Shown in pieces: positions 5,325 through 10,500 of a DNA stretch of 10,500 bases (position 1 is the stretch's first letter; every line of letters begins with the position of its first letter). Origin of the DNA: Chloroflexota bacterium (GTDB lineage: Bacteria > Chloroflexota > Dehalococcoidia > JAUQQI01); the NCBI GenBank assembly GCA_030549955.1, contig JAUQQI010000119.1:1-10500 (forward strand), written 5' to 3'. The position numbers and the translations under genes are program-made. The notes beneath the pieces were generated by a model. The model had not been told where the DNA came from. It was given only the letters and a program-made list of their open reading frames with translations, and searched no databases.

Positions 5325-6440
5325 ATGGACCTGGGATTCACCGAAGAACAGGAGATGCTCCGGAAATCAGCCCGCGACTTTCTCGAGGCCGAGTGCCCAC
5401 CGCGTCTCGTCCGGGAGATGGAGCAGGACCCGCAGGGATATCCGCCTGCCCTCTGGCAGAAGATGGCGAACCTTGGCTGGCTCGGGTTGCCGTTCCCGGC
5501 CGAATACGGCGGCCTTGGGATGGGCTACCTCGACATGGCCCTGCTCGTGGAGGAGATGGGTCGGGCTCTTCTTCCGGCCCCATACATTGAGACCATGGTT
5601 GTCGGGCTGGCTCTCCTCGACCATGGAACCGAGGCCCAGAAGCAGGAATTGCTCCCGAAGATTGCGGCCGGCGAGCTGGTCGCCACGTATGCCATCGACG
5701 AGCCCGAGAGCGAAAACGACCTGAGCACAGTTTCCCTGGAAGGCCGGCCCGATGGCGATTTCTACGTCCTGAACGGGACAAAGCTGTTCGTCCCGTGGGC
5801 GAATGTCGCCGGCTACATCCTTACGGCTGCCCGAACCCCGGAGGGCCTTACGGCCCTGCTGGTTCCCGGCAATGCCCCCGGCCTCTCGGTCGAGCTCCTC
5901 AAGACGATTGCGAAGGACAAGCAGGCCGAGGTCAGTTTTCACAGTGTCCGGGTCGGCCGGGATGCGGTGGTCGGCGAACCGGGCGGCGGCGAAGCCCTTT
6001 TCCGCCAGCTCATCCGGCGGGCGACGGTTGCGGCCTGTGCCTACCTGGTTGGTGGCGCCCAGAAGGCTTTCGAGATGGCCGTGAACTACGCGAAGACCCG
6101 GGTCCAGTTCGGCGTCCCCATCGGGTCGTTCCAGGCGATCCAGCACAAGTGCGCAAATATGGCCACCGACGTGGACGGGGCCCGGTTTGTGACCTACCAG
6201 GCGGCCTGGGCCCTCAGCGAGGGCCTCGAGGCCGAGCGGGAGGTGGCCATCGCAAAGGGCTGGACCAGCGAGGCCTGCCGGCGGGTCTTCGCCGAAGCCC
6301 ATCAGATCCACGGGGCCATCGGGTTTACCCGGGATTACGACCTGCAGCTTTACACCCGACGGGGCAAGGCCCTCGAAATCCGGTTTGGAGACCTGGACTT
6401 CCAGCGGGAAGCCGTCGCCCGGACCCTTGGTCTTGATTAG
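5325..6440 (+). CDS. Acyl-CoA dehydrogenase family protein, FadE-like
   Basis: The 371-residue flavoprotein should oxidise an acyl-CoA to the 2-enoyl-CoA and pass electrons to an electron-transfer flavoprotein. The N-terminal helical domain starts MDLGFTEEQEMLRKSARDF and includes FPAEYGGLG (57-65). The middle beta domain follows (about 115-220). The C-terminal domain has GGAQKAFEMAVNYAKTRVQF (243-262), where TRVQFG is the FAD-contact motif, and HQIHGAIGFTRDYDLQLYTR (326-345). Two standard features are altered: the FAD/substrate loop reads DEPESENDLS instead of TEPxxGSD, and the C-terminus has KALEIRFGD instead of the EGT catalytic-glutamate motif of medium-chain enzymes. This resembles the short FadE proteins that act on unusual acyl chains, often as pairs. 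No partner dehydrogenase or thioesterase lies beside it, so the substrate is unassigned. Its TAG overlaps the stop of the convergent transporter gene. Confidence 0.94.
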   Translation: MDLGFTEEQEMLRKSARDFLEAECPPRLVREMEQDPQGYPPALWQKMANLGWLGLPFPAEYGGLGMGYLDMALLVEEMGRALLPAPYIETMVVGLALLDHGTEAQKQELLPKIAAGELVATYAIDEPESENDLSTVSLEGRPDGDFYVLNGTKLFVPWANVAGYILTAARTPEGLTALLVPGNAPGLSVELLKTIAKDKQAEVSFHSVRVGRDAVVGEPGGGEALFRQLIRRATVAACAYLVGGAQKAFEMAVNYAKTRVQFGVPIGSFQAIQHKCANMATDVDGARFVTYQAAWALSEGLEAEREVAIAKGWTSEACRRVFAEAHQIHGAIGFTRDYDLQLYTRRGKALEIRFGDLDFQREAVARTLGLD

Positions 6441-7684
6441 GACCGGCCTGCGGAGGCAAGGAGCCGGCCGCTGACGCCGAGGCATATAAGGCCGACCACC
6501 AGCCCGCCCAGGAAAGTCAAAAAGGCCGCCGAGTAGCTCCCCGTCAGGTCGAAGGCGAGGCCGGCCATGGCCGGTCCCAGGGCTGAGGCGACCTGGAAGA
6601 AGGCGACCAGGGCTCCGAAGACCGTCCCGAAGGTCCCGAGGCCGAAGGTCTGGCTCGCCAGCATCGGGTGCACCGCCGAGTTGGCGCCCATCCCGAGGCC
6701 GAAAACCACGGCGGTGGCCGCGTACGGCGCGACTCCAGGGGGCAGGAGCAGGTAGCCGCAGAGGCCGGCAACCTGGAGGCTGAACGTAAGCACCATAACC
6801 CGCCGGGCCGAAATCAGGTCGCAGAGGAAGCCGAAGATCACCTTGGCGAGAATTCCGAAGGCCGTGGTGAGACTAAGCAGGACCGACGCCGTCAGCGGGT
6901 CGATGCCCCGGTCGGTAAAAAAGCTGACGAGGTGAAACAGGGTTGCGAGGGACCCGAGGCTCCCGGCGAAGATGGCGGCCCCAAGGGCCCAGAAAACCGG
7001 CTGGCGAACGATGGCCCCAAAGGATGGGCTGCTCCCGCCCGGTCTGTCGGTCAACCTCCGGCCGGGCAGTCGGATGGCCGCCGCGACAACGGGCGGCATC
7101 AGGACGAGAATTCCCAGGCCGAGGGCAACGAGGGCGAGCCGCCACCCGAGGCTATCGATGAGCAGCACCGCGACCGGGGTCATCAGGACTCCCCCCAGGC
7201 TGATGCCAGTGGTTACCAGGCCTACCGCCCGGCCCCGTCGGGCCCCGAACGCTGCCGCGACCGCACTCTGGACCGGGACGGTGCCGAAGAGGCCGCTTCC
7301 AAGGCCCAGACTCACAAACCCGGCGAGCAGGTGCCACCGCGTCGACATCCGGCTCAGGCCGAGCAGGGTCAGCCCATAAAGAAAGAGGCCCATCAGCATC
7401 GGCCGACGGGGGCCGTAGCGGTCCACGAGCCGCCCGATTACCGGCCCGACAGCGGCGGTCGTCAGAAACTGCACGGTGATTGCCAGGCTGATCTCGCCCC
7501 GACCCCAGCCGAACTCAGCGGCCAGCGGCTTCACGAAGGCGCTGAAACCGTAGAAGCCGACGCCCGAGCTGATAAAGAGCAGCAAGAGGCCGACAAAGGC
7601 AATGAGCCAGCGCCGGCGGGCAGTTAAGGCATCGGGAGCCGCCGGCACGGCCGCACTCAGCGATTGACCAGCGTCTCCGGCCAT
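6437..7684 (-). CDS. MFS transporter, monocarboxylate/OFA-like
   Basis: The 415-residue protein should have 12 membrane helices. The first starts near residue 26, after a short Ala-rich cytoplasmic tail. The MFS signature GRLVDRYGPRRPM lies at 84-96, between helices 2 and 3. A polar loop near the middle (about 205-225, GRRLTDRPGGSSPSF) separates the two six-helix halves. The opening GVGFYGFSAFVKPLAAEFGW (41-60) resembles monocarboxylate and oxalate/formate-type MFS carriers, so an organic-anion substrate is a guess. ATG 7684 lies inside the protease gene and overlaps it by 28 nt, which implies translational coupling. A GTG at 7648, after the protease stop, is an alternative with no ribosome site. 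The TAA shares bases with the acyl-CoA dehydrogenase stop on the other strand, so there is no room for a terminator between them. Confidence 0.93.
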   Translation of the reverse strand: MAGDAGQSLSAAVPAAPDALTARRRWLIAFVGLLLLFISSGVGFYGFSAFVKPLAAEFGWGRGEISLAITVQFLTTAAVGPVIGRLVDRYGPRRPMLMGLFLYGLTLLGLSRMSTRWHLLAGFVSLGLGSGLFGTVPVQSAVAAAFGARRGRAVGLVTTGISLGGVLMTPVAVLLIDSLGWRLALVALGLGILVLMPPVVAAAIRLPGRRLTDRPGGSSPSFGAIVRQPVFWALGAAIFAGSLGSLATLFHLVSFFTDRGIDPLTASVLLSLTTAFGILAKVIFGFLCDLISARRVMVLTFSLQVAGLCGYLLLPPGVAPYAATAVVFGLGMGANSAVHPMLASQTFGLGTFGTVFGALVAFFQVASALGPAMAGLAFDLTGSYSAAFLTFLGGLVVGLICLGVSGRLLASAGRS

Positions 7685-8748
7685 TCCCCCAGGGTCACTT
7701 CCAGGTTGAAGGTTTCGCCGTCTCGCCAGACTTCGAGGGTTACGGTTTCCCCAACGGCCTTCGCCGAGTCCAGGTAGTCGGCGATGTCTTCGACCTGCCG
7801 GACCGGTCGGCCGTCAATCCGGGTGATCACGTCGCCGACCCTGATGCCGGCCTGCTCAGCCGGGCTCTCCCGAACAACCCGCTGGACCAGGGCCCCGGTG
7901 GTGATGGGGATGCCCCGGTTTTTGGCCAGAAGCGGGTCCAGCTCCTGACTCGAGATGCCAAGCCACGGGTGCTTGACCGTCTCGCCGGCAAGCATCCTCG
8001 GAAGCACCTGCTTTACGGTGTTAATCGGAACGGCGAGGCCGAAAGCGGCTCCCCGGCCGTCCCCGGTGAGCTGGGTCGAATCGAGGGCCGTATTTATCCC
8101 GATGACCTCGCCCCGGGAATTGAGCAGGGGGCCTCCGGAATTCCCCGGGTTTATGAGGGCATCGGTCTGGATCAGGGCCCGGAGCGGGCGGCCCCCGGTC
8201 GGGAGTGTCCGCCCGACCCCGCTGATAATCCCGAGGGTTATTGTGCGGTCCAGGCCGAACGGGTTCCCAAGGGCAATGGCAAACTGCCCGGGCCGGACCG
8301 TCGACGAGTCCCCGAGGGTTGCCGGTGTGAGCCGGGCCGGGTCAGCATCAACCCTGATGACGGCCAGGTCATTGCCGGGGTCACGGCCGACAACCTGAGC
8401 CTCAACCCGGGTCCGGTCCGGGAGGGTGACAAAGAGGCGGTCCGCACCGGCGACCACGTGGTTGTTGGTCAGGATATGGCCGTTGCGGTCGAGAATGACG
8501 CCGGAACCCAGACCGACCTGGTTTTCGCCCCGGGTCTGGGTTATTCGGACCACGCTGGCGCTCGTCCGCTCATAGAGGCTCACGAGCCACTCCTCATCGA
8601 GGACTACCCCGGCGGCGTCGACAATCCTGGGCTTGTCAGGTCCGGGCCGGAGCCATGGTCCAGGAACCAGCCCTAGCCCGAGGAATATCAGGGCCCCGCC
8701 CAGCACCCCCGCTGCAAAGGTTGCCGCCAAACGCCTCCACCGACTCAT
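7657..8748 (-). CDS. htrA: Membrane-anchored HtrA/DegP-family serine protease with one PDZ domain
   Basis: The 363-residue protein has a short basic N-terminus (MSRWRR) and one hydrophobic helix (about 8-30) without a clear cleavage site, so it is probably anchored facing outward. The trypsin-like domain (about 55-250) has the full triad: H97 in TNNHVV, D127 in GNDLAVI and S204 in PGNSGGPL. A single PDZ domain (about 260-355) includes GALVQRVVRESPAEQAGIRV (285-304) and the turn GDVITRIDGRPV. One PDZ domain makes it DegS/HhoA-like rather than DegP-like. Such proteases degrade or sense misfolded proteins outside the membrane. The ATG at 8748 forms an ATGA overlap with the CPBP gene stop, and GGAGGG sits 7 nt upstream. 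The open frame reaches 8796, but the upstream part lacks a ribosome site and is inside the CPBP gene. Confidence 0.95.
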   Translation of the reverse strand: MSRWRRLAATFAAGVLGGALIFLGLGLVPGPWLRPGPDKPRIVDAAGVVLDEEWLVSLYERTSASVVRITQTRGENQVGLGSGVILDRNGHILTNNHVVAGADRLFVTLPDRTRVEAQVVGRDPGNDLAVIRVDADPARLTPATLGDSSTVRPGQFAIALGNPFGLDRTITLGIISGVGRTLPTGGRPLRALIQTDALINPGNSGGPLLNSRGEVIGINTALDSTQLTGDGRGAAFGLAVPINTVKQVLPRMLAGETVKHPWLGISSQELDPLLAKNRGIPITTGALVQRVVRESPAEQAGIRVGDVITRIDGRPVRQVEDIADYLDSAKAVGETVTLEVWRDGETFNLEVTLGEWPETLVNR

Positions 8749-9644
8749 CGCAAAACCCTCCGCACCTTTAGTATAAATCGGGACGTCCAGTTCCACCCAT
8801 CGAAGGTGAAAAGGCCGAGGCTGGCCACAAGAACGACCGTGCCGGCCAGGCCGCCCTCGGGCCCAAAGGCTCCCCCCGACCAGCAGGTCGGAGCGGTGGC
8901 GGTTACCCGGAGCAGGGCCGGAAAGGTCACGCCGCTGACCGGGACGCCAAAGAGTCCCCCGAGCGCGACGTTCCAGCCGAAGTGCCAGCCGACCGCCGCC
9001 GGAAACCCCATCCGCCGGCGCAGGATGCCCAGGATCAGGCCGGCGAGGAGCAGGTTAGGTATAACCGGAAGACCGGGCGTAAAGGCGGGGTTGGCGCCGT
9101 GGGCGAGGGCGAATAACAGGCTCGTAAGGATGAGGGTCGGGCCGGGCCCAACCCGACTTTCGAGGACAGACCAGAGGTAGCCCCGGAAGACGATTTCCTC
9201 GGTCAGGGCAACGTTTGCCTGGACCCAGGAGGTTGCAAGAAACCCGGCCGCATCCCCGGCGGTCATGCTGGTCGCTGTTGGCCAGGCGAGGACGAGGCCA
9301 ACGGCGGCCGCCCCGGCGCCGAGGCCCAGACCTGCGCCCCGGCCGGCACCGGCCGCAATTTTTCCGGGCTCAGCCTGCCGGGCCGCCCGGAAGAGGCCGG
9401 GGTTACGGGCAGCCGCGAGGAGGGCCGTCGGCCCGAGGACTCCGAAGGTTTGCAGGGTCCAGAATATTGGGTCGGAAGGGAGGTCTTCGGGACGGGTCGG
9501 GCCAGCGGCCCGGACTGCCAGATACCCAAAGCCGGTTATTAAAAGGCCCAGGCCGACCGATAGAAAATAAAGAAGGACCTCAAGGGCTGCACCCAGGATG
9601 CTGGCCAGCCGGACGTTGCGCATCGGCCCCCTGGATGTTATCAT
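8745..9644 (-). CDS. CPBP-family intramembrane metalloprotease
   Basis: From ATG 9644 the protein has 299 residues and about eight hydrophobic segments. The three CPBP (Abi/Rce1-type) catalytic motifs are present: EEIVFR (149-154), FALAH (178-182) and HFGWN (221-225). The late loop GGAFGPEGG (257-265) is also typical of bacterial members. The family is related to the eukaryotic CAAX protease Rce1. Bacterial members serve in bacteriocin immunity, protein maturation or signalling, and nothing here tells which. The start is uncertain: ATG 9623 (MRNVRLAS) is 7 codons later, with AGGGGG close upstream and a TANNNT hexamer (9640..9635) 11 nt before it. It is the first gene of an overlapping operon with the HtrA protease and the MFS transporter, and is divergent from glutamate dehydrogenase. 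Confidence 0.93.
   Translation of the reverse strand: MITSRGPMRNVRLASILGAALEVLLYFLSVGLGLLITGFGYLAVRAAGPTRPEDLPSDPIFWTLQTFGVLGPTALLAAARNPGLFRAARQAEPGKIAAGAGRGAGLGLGAGAAAVGLVLAWPTATSMTAGDAAGFLATSWVQANVALTEEIVFRGYLWSVLESRVGPGPTLILTSLLFALAHGANPAFTPGLPVIPNLLLAGLILGILRRRMGFPAAVGWHFGWNVALGGLFGVPVSGVTFPALLRVTATAPTCWSGGAFGPEGGLAGTVVLVASLGLFTFDGWNWTSRFILKVRRVLR
8756..8761 (-). promoter_or_regulatory. Ribosome-binding site that fixes the HtrA start
   Basis: GGAGGG on the minus strand lies 7 nt before ATG 8748 (spacer TTTTGCG) within the last codons of the CPBP gene. It favours the 363-residue protein over a longer frame from 8796 and supports coupling through the ATGA overlap. Confidence 0.7.
9616..9644 (+). 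promoter_or_regulatory. Candidate promoter for glutamate dehydrogenase
   Basis: TTGCGC (9616-9621) and TATCAT (9639-9644) are 17 bp apart. The -10 box matches the consensus at five of six bases, the -35 only at TTG. Transcription would start near 9651, giving a leader of about 31 nt with the AGGAGGT ribosome site (9667-9673). The promoter lies over the start of the divergent CPBP gene, because the space between the genes is only 37 bp. Confidence 0.35.
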
Positions 9645-9681
9645 CAACTAGAACATCTCCGAAGACAGGAGGTTGCTTTCA

Positions 9682-10500
9682 ATGGCGAAAGGGCCGGCAA
9701 CGGTGCTTGGTCGTGACGAAGCTGTCAGCCCCTGGGAAGTTGCCCTCGCCCAGTTTAACCGGGCCGCCGACCATATGGGCCTGGATGACGGGCTCCGGGC
9801 GATCTTAAGTCAGCCGAAGCGTGAGCTCATTGTCCACTTCCCCGTCAAGATGGATGACGGGTCAGTCCGGGTTTTCACCGGCTACCGGGTTCACCACAAC
9901 ACCGCCCGGGGACCGTGCAAGGGCGGAATCCGGTATTCGCCCCGGGTTACGCTGGAGGAGGTCCGGGCCCTGGCCATGTGGATGACCTGGAAGTGCGCCG
10001 TCGTGAAGCTCCCGTTCGGGGGCGCCAAGGGCGGCGTTGTCTGCGACCCGAAACAGCTCTCCCCCGGCGAGCTCGAGCGGCTCACCCGACGCTACACCAC
10101 CGAGATCTCGATTCTGATCGGGCCGGACCGGGACATACCAGCCCCGGACCTGAATACTAACGCCCAGGTGATGGCCTGGATTATGGACACCTACAGCATG
10201 CATCAGGGCCACAGCGTCCCCGCCGTGGTTACCGGCAAGCCCGTCGAGGTCGGCGGGTCTGAGGGCCGCCGGGAAGCGACCGGGCGGGGGGTCATGCTGG
10301 TCGTCCGGGAGGCGGCAAAGCTGCTCGGGATGTCCCTCATTGGGGCCCGGGTCGCCGTGCAGGGTTACGGCAACGTCGGGTCGGCCGCGGCCCGGCTGCT
10401 TGCCGGCCAGGGTTGCCGGGTAATTGCGGTCTCGGACGTTAAGGGCGGCGCCTATGACCCGAACGGGCTGGACCTTGCTGAACTGGATGAGTACGTTCGG
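9682..10500 (+). CDS. gdhA: Glutamate dehydrogenase (Glu/Leu/Phe/Val family), N-terminal part
   Basis: The first 273 codons are present; the gene runs off the right edge. The enzyme converts glutamate and NAD(P)+ to 2-oxoglutarate, ammonium and NAD(P)H. The substrate domain has GPCKGGIRY (77-85, with K80), WK (103-104) and LPFGGAKGG (110-118), where K116 is the catalytic lysine. D156 in PAPDLNTN is the second catalytic residue. [20 protein letters not shown] (184-203) leads into the nucleotide fold, whose GYGNVG glycine loop is at 228-233. The loop and motif order match hexameric roughly 420-residue bacterial and archaeal GDHs. Residues that set NAD versus NADP use and glutamate versus branched-chain preference are partly beyond the edge. 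ATG 9682 has AGGAGGT 8 nt upstream, the best ribosome site in the window with a normal start codon. Confidence 0.96.
   Translation, partial: MAKGPATVLGRDEAVSPWEVALAQFNRAADHMGLDDGLRAILSQPKRELIVHFPVKMDDGSVRVFTGYRVHHNTARGPCKGGIRYSPRVTLEEVRALAMWMTWKCAVVKLPFGGAKGGVVCDPKQLSPGELERLTRRYTTEISILIGPDRDIPAPDLNTNAQVMAWIMDTYSMHQGHSVPAVVTGKPVEVGGSEGRREATGRGVMLVVREAAKLLGMSLIGARVAVQGYGNVGSAAARLLAGQGCRVIAVSDVKGGAYDPNGLDLAELDEYVR

Noticed and set aside
5367..6485. Minus-strand open frame of 372 codons over the acyl-CoA dehydrogenase
   Set aside because: It is almost as long as the real gene, but the plus-strand protein has clear family motifs and a strong ribosome site while this one has neither.
6668..7627. 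Plus-strand open frame of 319 codons over the MFS gene
   Set aside because: The translation is highly charged and low in complexity, as expected from the reverse of a membrane protein gene.
7969..8676. Plus-strand open frame of 235 codons over the HtrA gene
   Set aside because: It is antisense to an intact protease with a full catalytic triad and has no recognisable domain.
9215..9808. Plus-strand open frame of 197 codons crossing into gdhA
   Set aside because: It is out of frame with gdhA, antisense to the CPBP gene, and has an Arg/Gly/Pro-rich shadow composition.
1..10500. tRNA, rRNA, CRISPR, insertion sequence or prophage signals
   Set aside because: None seen: nearly all bases are covered by recognised genes, and I found no long direct repeats, transposase motifs or RNA-gene cores.

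Overview
This is a GC-rich (roughly 60-65% by eye), densely coded stretch of a bacterial chromosome. It holds ten protein genes, two of them cut by the window edges. I see no RNA genes, insertion sequences, CRISPR arrays or long non-coding gaps. Arginine is written mostly as CGG and glycine as GGG or GGC in every gene, so nothing stands out as recently acquired. The SecD style (a short N-terminal region leading into LGLDLQGGTNLVYQADLS) and the mix of genes would fit Chloroflexota, possibly Dehalococcoidia. That is an inference from style, not a marker-gene result.

Layout, left to right. Positions 1-1981, minus strand: a tightly packed def-secD-secF cluster (peptide deformylase and the SecDF translocase subunits), with secF running off the left edge. 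Positions 2021-3916, minus strand: a P1B-type heavy-metal ATPase with no recognisable N-terminal HMA domain and a CSC rather than CPC motif in its ion-path helix. Positions 3917-4024: a short divergent control region with inverted repeats. Positions 4025-6440, plus strand: a YycJ/WalJ-like metallo-beta-lactamase-fold hydrolase, a HIT-family nucleotide hydrolase and an acyl-CoA dehydrogenase, closely spaced. Positions 6437-9644, minus strand: an overlapping three-gene unit, transcribed in the order CPBP intramembrane protease, membrane-anchored HtrA-type serine protease with one PDZ domain, MFS transporter. Positions 9682-10500, plus strand: the first 273 codons of a glutamate dehydrogenase.

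How the genes may work together. def-secD-secF links removal of the N-terminal formyl group with protein export. CPBP-HtrA-MFS looks like one co-translated membrane or envelope unit. The acyl-CoA dehydrogenase and glutamate dehydrogenase point to heterotrophic use of acyl-CoA and amino acids.

Most of the window is ordinary housekeeping and metabolism, and I found no convincing new multi-gene system. The points most worth a second look are the CSC-type metal ATPase and its possible operator, the unresolved start of the metallo-hydrolase, -10 boxes placed almost on top of start codons, and the overlapping two-protease/transporter operon.
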